In this document: piece after piece, positions 21,160 to 30,037 of the stretch | Layout: each line of letters begins with the position of its first letter | Numbering within the stretch: position 1 is the stretch's first letter | Source: Gracilariopsis chorda | Taxonomy: Eukaryota; Rhodophyta; Florideophyceae; Gracilariales; Gracilariaceae | Direction: 5' to 3' | NCBI GenBank assembly: GCA_003194525.1 | Contig: NBIV01000064.1 | Coordinates: 248,001-312,000, forward strand | DNA length: 64,000 nt | Notes under the pieces: model-generated | Databases searched by the model: none | The model's input: the letters and a program-made list of their open reading frames with translations, nothing else | Told to the model about the DNA's origin: nothing | Made by a program: the position numbers and the translations under genes

Positions 21160-23334
21160 ATGTCGAGAAATCCCTCCGACGCGGAGCCAGTGGTTACGCG
21201 TAGTCGCTCACGCGACAACGCGGACACTTCCGAAGTTCGGTTCGTACCCCGTATCCCTATACGGACAAGTTCCAGCCGTGCTGGCGCCGCTTCATCGCGG
21301 AATGATACCCCCGACCGGGAACCCCGGAACCTCCTTTTGCCCTCGTTATCACCCCCGCAGGGGAATGCAGCATCGACTCCGGCTGTTGCCGCAGTGCCCC
21401 AGGCACCCCGGCCTGCTCCCGCTGTCGCGGCTTCAAGCCCCCGTGGAACGGGCGATAACACCCCCCAGGGTACGGACCTGGAATCCCAGGTCCGCGCTCT
21501 GTGGACCGCCCATGACACCCTTGTAGGGGAACTAAAATCCCTCCAAGAGGTGGTCTCGGCAACCCCCGTAAAGGAGGTCGCCGAGGAACTCCGTATTTTA
21601 CGGTCTGACGCCAACTCCGTGTTGGAGAGTTTGGGACAACCCGCCGCCTTCATCGAAGGAGTTGAAGCCCGAGTTGATCGGATTGGTGCCCGCCTGGAGA
21701 CGCTGGAGCAGTTCGTCCTCATGGACAAACCATCCCCGGGTGATCCGGTAAACGAGGCATCGCACAACGACCAGCTTGCTGGGAAGAAGAAACGCCGTCA
21801 CCGACGGAAACATCACCGAAAATATTCGGACTCCGATTCTTCGACATCGTCGGACTCACCCCGAAACCATTCGGTTAGCTCGAGCTCCTCGGACTCCGAC
21901 TCGGAGGACGAGAAGCGAGGCTACTCCTCCCGCTCGAAGCGGTCATCGGCCACTGAAGGTGTGGTCCAAACCCGCCAGAAGGGGAGAAGACACCCCGGTC
22001 TCCGGGAATTGAAACCGACAAACCCGGATTACCGGAAGCTTTTATCATACCGGTACTACCGGCTTGAAGATTCGTCACTTGGACGTACGCCCCGTGGTAC
22101 GGGAAAGGTGCGAGAATGCATTAAGCGAATGCAGCTCTCGCTCCGCAACCAGTATTTTACTGGAGAGGACCCAGTCCTAGTACTGGATTTCTTATCCCGC
22201 TTCGTAGCGGAGGCCGATATCCTCGGTATGAATGAGAGACAAGCCTATATGGCTTTACCGTATTTCTTACGGGGAATGGCGGAGGACCAATACACCTCTG
22301 TCAGAGGATCTTCTCGCGCCTCCGAGGGAGGAGTTACTTGCTGGCCGGAGGCTGTGCAGTATCTTCTGCGCTCCTACGCCACCAACACCGCTATTCAGCA
22401 GGCTATCCTCACTTTGCGAGATACACGCCAGCGTGCTGGAGAGACCGAGACCGAATACTCGGTGCGCCTTAACAAGGCTTTCCACAGATGTGGTAACGTA
22501 TACCCCGCTGGGGAGCGCAGTACCATGTTCATTGATGGTCTTGACCCGGCAATCCGGAGTTTAGCTACCCGTTATCGGGAGGACAAGCGAAGGATCACCT
22601 ACCTCGAGCTGGTCCAACACGCTCGAGCAGAAGGGGATGCACTTCGTGCAAGAACTCCGAACAATCAGTCTAAATCCGCCAAGGCGTTGTTGCTGGAAAG
22701 CGAAGCTTCCTCTCTCCCGCTCACCGCGGATGGGAACCCTGGACAGGGATTTGATACCGTGCATTTAGCGCAGGGGGATGGTGTGTCGATACCCACCAGT
22801 GAGTTACCGTCAACGACGGAGATGACCCGTGATACGAGAACACAAGATCCCGTTCTATACGGTGGTAACAGTCGGGTTCAACCCCAACGACTCCCGTTTT
22901 CAAACGGTCAATCCCGTTATCAACGGCCTGGATGGACTGACACTCGCCCTGCGGTTCGCTTCTCCGATACTCGGAATAATAATCCGCGTGTCGCGGTGCT
23001 GGCTCTCATTTGCCACCTGTGCTATGCCCATGGCCATACCTCTCCTCAGTGTATTTGTTCACTGAAGGATATGGCCAAGGTGGTGGCAAATTATGAGGCC
23101 CTCACTCCAGAGGAGAAACGTTCCGTTCCGACGGCTTCCTACCTCCGTGCTAAAACGGACTTTTCCCACGCCCTACCACAGACCCCGCGTGCGCGGCAAG
23201 CTTCATACACCCCGATTCGGGAGATCACTCAACCATCCGTTGCAACCCCCACTTATGCGGATAGAAACCCCCGTGAACGGGATGAAGCACTCGTTGTCGA
23301 GGAAACCAACCCACCGCCGAAGGCGGAAAACTAA
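21160..23334 (+). CDS. gag: G1 Gag polyprotein
   Basis: 724 residues from the ATG at 21160. The N-terminal third is Pro/Ala/Arg-rich, followed by a predicted coiled segment and a basic Lys/Arg/His run with Ser/Asp repeats (about 207-250). The Ty3-type capsid domain (retrotrans_gag) spans about 320-500. A CCHC zinc knuckle CHLCYAHGHTSPQC sits at 618-631 and should bind genomic RNA. The gag stop TAA (23332) overlaps the pol frame, which is open from 23286, so pol is probably made by -1 frameshifting. No stop or frameshift is seen within gag. Confidence 0.9.
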   Translation: MSRNPSDAEPVVTRSRSRDNADTSEVRFVPRIPIRTSSSRAGAASSRNDTPDREPRNLLLPSLSPPQGNAASTPAVAAVPQAPRPAPAVAASSPRGTGDNTPQGTDLESQVRALWTAHDTLVGELKSLQEVVSATPVKEVAEELRILRSDANSVLESLGQPAAFIEGVEARVDRIGARLETLEQFVLMDKPSPGDPVNEASHNDQLAGKKKRRHRRKHHRKYSDSDSSTSSDSPRNHSVSSSSSDSDSEDEKRGYSSRSKRSSATEGVVQTRQKGRRHPGLRELKPTNPDYRKLLSYRYYRLEDSSLGRTPRGTGKVRECIKRMQLSLRNQYFTGEDPVLVLDFLSRFVAEADILGMNERQAYMALPYFLRGMAEDQYTSVRGSSRASEGGVTCWPEAVQYLLRSYATNTAIQQAILTLRDTRQRAGETETEYSVRLNKAFHRCGNVYPAGERSTMFIDGLDPAIRSLATRYREDKRRITYLELVQHARAEGDALRARTPNNQSKSAKALLLESEASSLPLTADGNPGQGFDTVHLAQGDGVSIPTSELPSTTEMTRDTRTQDPVLYGGNSRVQPQRLPFSNGQSRYQRPGWTDTRPAVRFSDTRNNNPRVAVLALICHLCYAHGHTSPQCICSLKDMAKVVANYEALTPEEKRSVPTASYLRAKTDFSHALPQTPRARQASYTPIREITQPSVATPTYADRNPRERDEALVVEETNPPPKAEN

Positions 23335-26300
23335 CTGAGGGAGTCTCCCCTTTGGGAGAGGCGTCCTCAAGAACGAGGCTGTTGGCGCCCGAGGCGTCCT
23401 CGCCTCGCTCCCCGGTGAAAGTCCTCTCGAGGAAAGACACCGCTGACGCGGACTCTGCGCACCTCGGTGTGTTGCGTCGCCCGTGGATACGGAGTAAAAA
23501 TCCCCGGATTCCCGGTAGAGTCTTGGTCTTGGCCAAGCGCAATTATAAGGTCTATGCCGACCTTGGCCTTGACCCCCAGTTTATGGTGAAGTTTCTCACC
23601 GTCCTGGATACAGGTGCAGGCCCCAACTTCGTTGTGGAATCATTGTTACCCCCGCTTCTGCGGTCTCGTTTCCGCTCTGACGCGGTCCCCGACATTTCGG
23701 ATGGGAATAACAACCCGTTACAAACGGTGGGCACAGTGGACCTCGTCGTGAGACTTGGTACCTCCGTGGTGAAGTTGGACTTCATCGTTTGCCGTTCATT
23801 GGCAGCACCAGTCATACTGGGATGTGATTACTGCGACAGATTTGTCGACGCAATCAGGCCCCGCCTCAGGCGTGTAGAACTTGACGACGGATCGTCGGTT
23901 CCGATTGTTCGCCGCCCGCTAAAGCGGTCCTCTCGGAAACAAGTTCCGCTCCCTGCTGCGCAGGAACCACCGCCCGCGTCCCGCGAGTCCACCAAGCTCC
24001 GCGTCGCTGCCTCGGTTTCTATACCGGCTGAGTCCCAAGTCTGGGTGCAAGTAAATTCCCGTCAACACGGTCTTCGGGTTATACAACCCCTCGCCTCGTT
24101 GTACGAGAAATCCCAGCTGGCGCTGGCTAATGGAATTGTCTCCATTTCCCCGGATGTCCCTTTCCGGATATTGGTTGCCAACCTTGGCAAACACCCCCAG
24201 TATCTGGTCAAACACCAAGTAATTGGGAGTGCAACCCCCCATCCTATGGGAATGCTGCCAACAAAGATGACAGCCGCCGATGTACTCGGAGTTACCACCT
24301 CTTCTGAGGAGTTCGCCCCGCCGTCCGAAGAAGTCAAGTCTAAGGAGGGGGAGGAAACCACTACTTCAGCGCCGAACATACCGAGTAACTCGGAATTGCG
24401 AACCACACCTGTTCCACAGGACAATGCTCCATCGAGCAATGACCGGATTGATCCGGAAAAAGCACTTGAAGCACTGGACTTCAGCCACGTGCCAGAGTCG
24501 CACCGCGACAAACTCCGTACTATGTTACGGGAATTCACCACAATTTGGGATGGCTCGCTTGGCGAGATTGATGCAACGGAACACCGGATCAATTTAATCC
24601 CCGGTGCGCGACCGGTTGCACAACCCCCTTACAGGGCAGGTCCGAAAGCTCGGGAAGAGGAGCAGTCCCAGGTGGACAACATGCTCCGCGCAGGTGTGAT
24701 TGAGCCCGCTCAATCACCCTGGGCATCCCCAGTTGTACTGGCTTTAAAGGCCGACGGAACCTGGAGGTTCTGTGTCGACTACCGCCGGCTCAATGCCGTG
24801 ACTGTTAGGGACACGTACCCCATCCCTCGTATGGACGAGTGCATTGACTCCCTTGGAGACGCCACCGTGTTCACGGCCCTTGGTGCCAATTGGGGATATT
24901 GGCAAGTACCTGTCAGACAGGAGGATCGCGACAAAACCGCATTCACCTGCCATGCAGGAACGTACCGCTTCAAGCGGATGCCATTTGGGTTAACCAACGC
25001 CCCCGCCACCTTTCAGCGTGCAGTAGATATTCTACTCAACCGCTTTAAGTGGCGGAGTTGTCTGGTCTACCTTGATGATATCATCATCTTCTCCAACTCG
25101 TTGGACGACCATCTCACTCACGTCCGAGACGTGCTGACCGTACACCGCGATTCGGGAATTACCCTCAAGTTGAGGAAATGCGAGTTTTTCACAGATACTG
25201 TGAAGTATCTGGGTCACATTATCCGTCCTGGACGGTTAGCGATCGAGAAAGCTCGAGTCAAATCCCTCGTTGAGGCAAAAGAACCCCGTACTCAAACGGA
25301 ACTGCGCTCCTTTCTGGGGCTGTTCAACGCCTATCGACGGTTTATCCCGAACTTTTCGGATACTGCAGCGCCCCTGAACGCGTTGTTGCGAAAGGGGAAC
25401 CACCCAAAACTGGGAACATTTACGCCCGAGCAATCGGAAGCTTTTAACTCCTTAAAGGAGGCTGTCACATCAGCACCAATCCTACATCTCCCAAAACTTG
25501 GGTTGCCATACTCCGTAGATACGGACTCGAGCGACTACCAAGTCGGGTGTGCTCTTTTTCAAACCACCCCCGAGGGGGAACGACATCCAATTGGTTATTG
25601 CTCACGTTCGCTCAATGTTCATGAGCGGAACTACTCCGTATCGGAGAAAGAGTGCCTCGCCGTCGTATGGGCGATGACCACTCTGCGCCCCTACCTTATG
25701 GGAGTTCACTTCACCGTGTACACGGATCATTCCTCATTGAGGTGGGTAATGAATATCTCCGACCCGTCGGGACGCCTCATGCGCTGGAAACTCCGCCTCG
25801 CGGAATATGACTTTCAAGTCATTTATAAAAAGGGTGCGCAGAACACCCAGGCCGACGCTTTATCGCGGTTACCCACAAGTGGGGAGGCACTCCCAACGGA
25901 GGATGATGAAGTCCCATGCTTCATGGCTATAGACCCGGATGATCCGGAATGTACCGTCGAGGCTAGGCCAGAAACCTGGGACGAGGATGCTGATTTTGAC
26001 GAACTACTCGCATCGCGAGATAAATCTGAGAACCCGTTACCGGGAAACTTTGTACCGGTATCACGGGAAGAAATGATCCGAGAACAATTCGGCGACCCAT
26101 TCTGTACGAGAATTCGTGCCCGTATCAACGGTGGTGAAGATCTCCCTTTCGGGGTAAACGACAAAGGCTACCTCGTAAGAAAGGTCGAAGCCCGCCCACA
26201 GATTGTGGTACCACATTCCCTGCAATCGCGGGTGTTACATCTATCAGACTACGCCCCCATTGGAGGTCACCCAGGTGGGAGGAAGCTCTACCTAACCCTG

Positions 26301-28913
26301 CGAAGGGATTTCTATTGGCCCGCAATGGCGGTGGATTGCTACGCAACTGTGCGGTTTTGTAGCGGATGCGCGAAGAATCGCGTCAAACTCCGCAAAAATG
26401 CGAAGAAGATGAAACTATTCCCCGCAAGGGCGCCGCTCGAGTTTATCGCGATCGATATTCTCGGACCATTACTCACCACGAAACGTGGAAACAAGTTTCT
26501 ACTTGTCATTACCGACCGCTTTTCTAAGCTGGTACGGACTGTCCCTCTTCGGAGGATACCCGCTCTCACGGTGGCCCAGGCTCTGGTGACACACTGGATT
26601 TTTGTCTACGGTCCCCCTGTAGAGGTGCTCTCTGACAACGGGAAGCAGTTCGTGAGCAAGTTCTTCCAGGATGTTTGTCGCATCCTGGATGTCAAGAACT
26701 TGTTCACGACTACCTACCACCCCCAATGTAATGGGCAAGTTGAACGGTCTAACCGGACGTTACTCGCGGCGTTACGTTCCTACGTCGCTGACCACCAAAC
26801 GAATTGGGATCTCTACGCTGATGCGGTAACCTACGCGTACAATACGCAGGTACACCGGACTACCGGAGTTTCGCCATTCGAGTTAGTTCTATCTAGAACA
26901 CCCCCGCCTGTGGCGCTGGAACCCCAAGCTACCTTGGACAATTTCCCATCTGTGGGTATCTACCGGCAGCAATGGAAGCAATGGCTTTCCAAGCTGGTCC
27001 CCGCTGCGCGGAAGTCTATGGCACGGGCCCAAGCCGCTTACAAGCGGGATTTTGACGCTCGCGTGCGAGGAAAACCGTCCCCGATTCGGGAAAATAACTA
27101 CGTCTTCATCAGGAAGGAATACTACAACCCGGAACGGGAGAAGCGTCACAAACTCTCGCCTGTGGCGGATGGACCCTTCAAGGTGATCTCTGTTAACACC
27201 GACACTGTCGTGGTAGAAATGAGGGACACGCACGAACGGATTTCCCGTGATCGTGTTGTCCTTGCCCCTCCTCCCTCGTCAGAGGTAGTCCTGGATCCAG
27301 GCAACCCCGTTTCTACGGACTCCGCTACACTGGAACAATCCGGGAATACTAGACCTACGGTACTACCACACCCCAGCCGGGGACTCTCAGACCTACCGAC
27401 TCTGTCGGACTCACCGGCTCAGCCGGGTAATTCGGGCCCCTCAGCGCCCGCCCCTACCACATTTGCCCCACTGGCGCGCATTTATACCCGCCAGGCGGGG
27501 AATGTTATCCCTTATCCCGCCGCTCCGTCTAAGGAGGCGGAGGAGAACACTCGTTTTCGAGGAACGATATCACCGTCGCAACGGGAAACACACCGTAACA
27601 TACGGAATACTGACCGTGGAGCACGGAGTATGTCACGCGACACTAATCCCCCGTTCCCGGGCAGTGCTGTGCAACAGGAACCAGACGTGCAGGCCCCGCA
27701 AAAGCGGCAAATACACCGTTTGTCACGGGAAAACGAGAAGCCTCACTCCAATACCGCAGCAGCGGAAAGGCAATCGCCCGATGCCTCGAAGCCGCCGTTG
27801 GCGGAAGTCCCCGCGGAAGCGGTTCAATCAGGTCAATCAGACCCGCGCCCTGCGGAGAAGGGGCACCCAGATACGCCGGCCTTACAGGGGAATACCCACA
27901 CCCCTCTTGGGGAAAAAGGCGGTCAAGCTGCAGTCGAAGCTTTAAGCCCTGGCTTGCAAGCACCGGAAACGCCTCCCGTCGTTGACGGAATCAAAGCCCC
28001 CGCTACGGGGAATAATTTTCGCCAACCCCCGCATCGCTGCGGCGAAGAACCGAGAAACTCGGGAATAACGCGCGCCATCGCACGCTCGAAACCGGTCCTA
28101 CCGGACGCTGCTCCTCCTCATGGAGATGGTCCACTGCGCTCAGCGGCAATTCCCCTGAAAAGGGTGTCATCGGCACCTGCCCAGAACCCCCCAAAGGGGA
28201 ATTTTGACCAAAATACCGGTGTACCGGAGTTAGCCCCAGGCAACCTGTCAGTAGCCGGGGACACCACGGCGTCGCCGGAACGTATGGTGCAGAGCACTCG
28301 TGCGCCTGGCAGGGAGGCGGTTTGCCACCCAATCACCGTGTCGCACGGGACCCCCCAGGGGATTGTGGAAATGACGATACCGCAGGAGCGGTCATCTTCC
28401 CGCAAACTCGCGGTTCGTGAGCTCAACCGCGAAGGCGGAGCCCAAGTCCCCCGCCGACTGGCGGTTCGCCCGGCCTACCGTGAAGACGGGAACAACGACA
28501 CCCCAATGGGGAATGACTTGCCGCGGAAAACCGTGACACCACACACCCTCTTGAGGGATATTTTCCCGCATGAGCAGCGGCCACTAGGACAGCGCACGGC
28601 AACGTCGGAGTTTTCGCCGAACACCCTGCTAAGGGACAATATACCGCACAGCGGGCAGCCCTCGCAAGGGAGTACAACCACCACCCGGCACGGCCGGCAG
28701 GTCTACGAACGAGAGTTCGTAGTAGACCGACTTGTCGGACACACCTGGAACCAGGATGGTATTCTACAATACCGCGTCCGCTGGTACGGGTATGACCCCA
28801 GTGGGGATACGTGGGAGCCAATCGAACACCTCCCACGGTCGCAGGTGCTGCGATACCACCGTCAAACGGGGACTGCAGCCCCAGCCACGCTGGTTAATGC
28901 CCAAGTTGGGTAA
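23286..28913 (+). CDS. pol: G1 Pol polyprotein with chromodomain
   Basis: Open from 23286 in the -1 frame relative to gag, with no ATG near its start. Residue numbers count from 23352. Protease LDTGAG with D86; RT about 415-600 with YLDD at 573-576; RNase H with TDSSDY and YTDHSS; integrase zinc region followed by the catalytic D1035, D1095 and E1131 (D-D-35-E); a GPF-type module after integrase (SPVADGPFKVI). A chromodomain lies at about 1784-1840 (ending near VRWYGYDPSGDTWEP) and should guide integration to marked chromatin. RT motif A reads FTALGANWGYW: the first catalytic Asp is Gly511, so the RT should be inactive unless another copy helps. A Pro/Ser-rich linker of roughly 460 residues separates the GPF module from the chromodomain, far longer than I know for chromoviruses. 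Confidence 0.92.
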   Translation, partial: STRCRGNQPTAEGGKLTEGVSPLGEASSRTRLLAPEASSPRSPVKVLSRKDTADADSAHLGVLRRPWIRSKNPRIPGRVLVLAKRNYKVYADLGLDPQFMVKFLTVLDTGAGPNFVVESLLPPLLRSRFRSDAVPDISDGNNNPLQTVGTVDLVVRLGTSVVKLDFIVCRSLAAPVILGCDYCDRFVDAIRPRLRRVELDDGSSVPIVRRPLKRSSRKQVPLPAAQEPPPASRESTKLRVAASVSIPAESQVWVQVNSRQHGLRVIQPLASLYEKSQLALANGIVSISPDVPFRILVANLGKHPQYLVKHQVIGSATPHPMGMLPTKMTAADVLGVTTSSEEFAPPSEEVKSKEGEETTTSAPNIPSNSELRTTPVPQDNAPSSNDRIDPEKALEALDFSHVPESHRDKLRTMLREFTTIWDGSLGEIDATEHRINLIPGARPVAQPPYRAGPKAREEEQSQVDNMLRAGVIEPAQSPWASPVVLALKADGTWRFCVDYRRLNAVTVRDTYPIPRMDECIDSLGDATVFTALGANWGYWQVPVRQEDRDKTAFTCHAGTYRFKRMPFGLTNAPATFQRAVDILLNRFKWRSCLVYLDDIIIFSNSLDDHLTHVRDVLTVHRDSGITLKLRKCEFFTDTVKYLGHIIRPGRLAIEKARVKSLVEAKEPRTQTELRSFLGLFNAYRRFIPNFSDTAAPLNALLRKGNHPKLGTFTPEQSEAFNSLKEAVTSAPILHLPKLGLPYSVDTDSSDYQVGCALFQTTPEGERHPIGYCSRSLNVHERNYSVSEKECLAVVWAMTTLRPYLMGVHFTVYTDHSSLRWVMNISDPSGRLMRWKLRLAEYDFQVIYKKGAQNTQADALSRLPTSGEALPTEDDEVPCFMAIDPDDPECTVEARPETWDEDADFDELLASRDKSENPLPGNFVPVSREEMIREQFGDPFCTRIRARINGGEDLPFGVNDKGYLVRKVEARPQIVVPHSLQSRVLHLSDYAPIGGHPGGRKLYLTLRRDFYWPAMAVDCYATVRFCSGCAKNRVKLRKNAKKMKLFPARAPLEFIAIDILGPLLTTKRGNKFLLVITDRFSKLVRTVPLRRIPALTVAQALVTHWIFVYGPPVEVLSDNGKQFVSKFFQDVCRILDVKNLFTTTYHPQCNGQVERSNRTLLAALRSYVADHQTNWDLYADAVTYAYNTQVHRTTGVSPFELVLSRTPPPVALEPQATLDNFPSVGIYRQQWKQWLSKLVPAARKSMARAQAAYKRDFDARVRGKPSPIRENNYVFIRKEYYNPEREKRHKLSPVADGPFKVISVNTDTVVVEMRDTHERISRDRVVLAPPPSSEVVLDPGNPVSTDSATLEQSGNTRPTVLPHPSRGLSDLPTLSDSPAQPGNSGPSAPAPTTFAPLARIYTRQAGNVIPYPAAPSKEAEENTRFRGTISPSQRETHRNIRNTDRGARSMSRDTNPPFPGSAVQQEPDVQAPQKRQIHRLSRENEKPHSNTAAAERQSPDASKPPLAEVPAEAVQSGQSDPRPAEKGHPDTPALQGNTHTPLGEKGGQAAVEALSPGLQAPETPPVVDGIKAPATGNNFRQPPHRCGEEPRNSGITRAIARSKPVLPDAAPPHGDGPLRSAAIPLKRVSSAPAQNPPKGNFDQNTGVPELAPGNLSVAGDTTASPERMVQSTRAPGREAVCHPITVSHGTPQGIVEMTIPQERSSSRKLAVRELNREGGAQVPRRLAVRPAYREDGNNDTPMGNDLPRKTVTPHTLLRDIFPHEQRPLGQRTATSEFSPNTLLRDNIPHSGQPSQGSTTTTRHGRQVYEREFVVDRLVGHTWNQDGILQYRVRWYGYDPSGDTWEPIEHLPRSQVLRYHRQTGTAAPATLVNAQVG
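23325..23359 (+). promoter_or_regulatory. Candidate -1 frameshift signal at the gag-pol overlap
   Basis: GGAAAAC at 23325-23331 ends right before the gag stop TAA; a -1 slip from GAA-AAC to GGA-AAA enters the pol frame. Twelve nucleotides downstream is a hairpin, TCTCCC (23344-23349) with GGGAGA (23354-23359), loop CTTT. The heptamer is not a canonical XXXYYYZ, and the spacer is longer than usual. Confidence 0.4.
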
Positions 28914-29169
28914 CGTTGCCGCGCGAGCGGAGAGCGAAAGGAAAGGATAACAAGGCAAGGTCCGTCGAAGACGGGGAACTCAAACGAGAATCACCGTTCT
29001 AAACGGGAAAGTTTATTTAAGGGAGCAGCTAGCCCCCCACAACACTATACTACAATAGCCGGCTATGCCAGGAAAGAAGAACTGGAGACGGCGTACGCGC
29101 TTTTATCACCCATTTTCGTCTGCGAACCCTCCGCGTCCGCGGTCGTTTTCCCGTCTTAGGGGGGGGATA
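28914..29169 (+). other. G1 3' noncoding segment and polypurine tract
   Basis: 256 bp between the pol stop and the 3' LTR, with no ORF. It ends in the polypurine tract AGGGGGGGGATA (29158-29169), which primes plus-strand DNA synthesis directly before the LTR. Confidence 0.75.
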
Positions 29170-29977
29170 TGTAGTGCAACGCCCTCAGGGAGGGATTCTT
29201 GGTACTTGAACGCTTCCACGATATTATCGGTTGTGTAGTGTGTATATGAACTACGCCCCACTATGGTGGATATGGACACGTGGGACACGGTTTTGGGTCA
29301 ATTGGCGGTTGGCCACAGTAGTGGATGTTGCCACGGAATGTGGAGTATTTTAGTTAATTTTATTTATTATTTTCACACCCATTTCTGGGAAGCTAGTACT
29401 TAGTGCGACGGCGCACTGCGGTCGCACCAGTAAACCTTCCCCAACAAGGGACCCCAACCTGGGGAATTGGCTCTGAGCTTTACCGCCTCCGCGTGTTCTC
29501 AACTCCTCCTTGGAGGGAAGCACCGTAGTGTACGGAAGTTCACCCCCCTTGCACATCTAAAGGAGACCCATCATTGGGAGTACTAATTGTTCCAATCATA
29601 TTGGTGTTTCGCCCTGTATAGGGAGTCCTGTCCACCGGCATTGCCGTATCTGCTCGTCGCTCTCGCGACCCACTTCGTCCTTCCTCTTTCCCCTTTTTAG
29701 GGTAGCACCTCCCGCTCTCCGCGGCCCTCGTGTGCGCATCCGCTCACACACCCCCACTTACGTGGAAACATACCTCTACTGAGGATCACACCCCGCTCAC
29801 GCGGATACCGATTCTTCGCCTTCACCTCCCTGCGCGAGTCGCGACAGGTGTCCCTGGTCTTACAAACCGGCTTTGCCGTGACACCTCTGGGAGGGCTCTA
29901 CCCAACTGGGTTCACCTCGTGAGAGGAAGATCCCGGACGTCTTTCGGTGTTTTTCCCCTTTGGGGCATTGCACCACA
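29170..29977 (+). repeat. G1 3' LTR
   Basis: 808 bp, about 99 percent identical to the 5' copy. Several of the differences shorten a hairpin arm that is perfect in the 5' LTR (CACGAT instead of CCCGAT; CGGCTTTGCCG versus CGGCTTCGCCG alters a loop). Followed by the target duplication CTTTG. Confidence 0.95.
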
Positions 29978-29982
29978 CTTTG

Positions 29983-30023
29983 TTTCTTCCCTTTTGTTTT
30001 CATAACCCGCGTGCGTTGCAATA
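29983..30023 (+). repeat. LTR-A, distal 41 bp, after G1
   Basis: Continues the LTR-A interrupted at 20246; it aligns with 55797-55837. The next base begins the primer-binding site of A4. Confidence 0.85.
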
Positions 30024-30037
30024 GGTTATGGGCCCAG
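30024..30037 (+). other. Primer-binding site of A4 (half tRNA-iMet)
   Basis: GGTTATGGGCCCAG is the exact complement of CUGGGCCCAUAACC in the anticodon arm of eukaryotic initiator tRNA-Met. Drosophila copia is primed by a tRNA-iMet fragment cut at this position. Confidence 0.8.

Larger units (their letters stand above)
20247..29977 (+). mobile_element. Ty3/gypsy chromovirus G1, complete, TSD CTTTG
   Basis: 9.7-kb element flanked by CTTTG (20242-20246 and 29978-29982) and inserted in an LTR-A. Order: LTR, primer site, gag, pol (protease-RT-RNase H-integrase-chromodomain), polypurine tract, LTR. The LTRs are both 808 bp and differ at about seven positions by my reading. That order (RT before integrase) and the C-terminal chromodomain define the chromovirus group. 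Frames are open, but RT motif A carries a Gly in place of its catalytic Asp. Confidence 0.95.

Noticed and set aside
27300..28700. Possible env-like gene in G1 between integrase and the end of pol.
   Set aside because: The stretch is in the pol frame, has no signal peptide or membrane segment, and leads into a chromodomain.
20247..29977. CRISPR-like regularity of short inverted repeats in G1.
   Set aside because: The repeats share only a CC...GG frame, not a sequence, and have no constant spacer length; the context is a eukaryotic retrotransposon.
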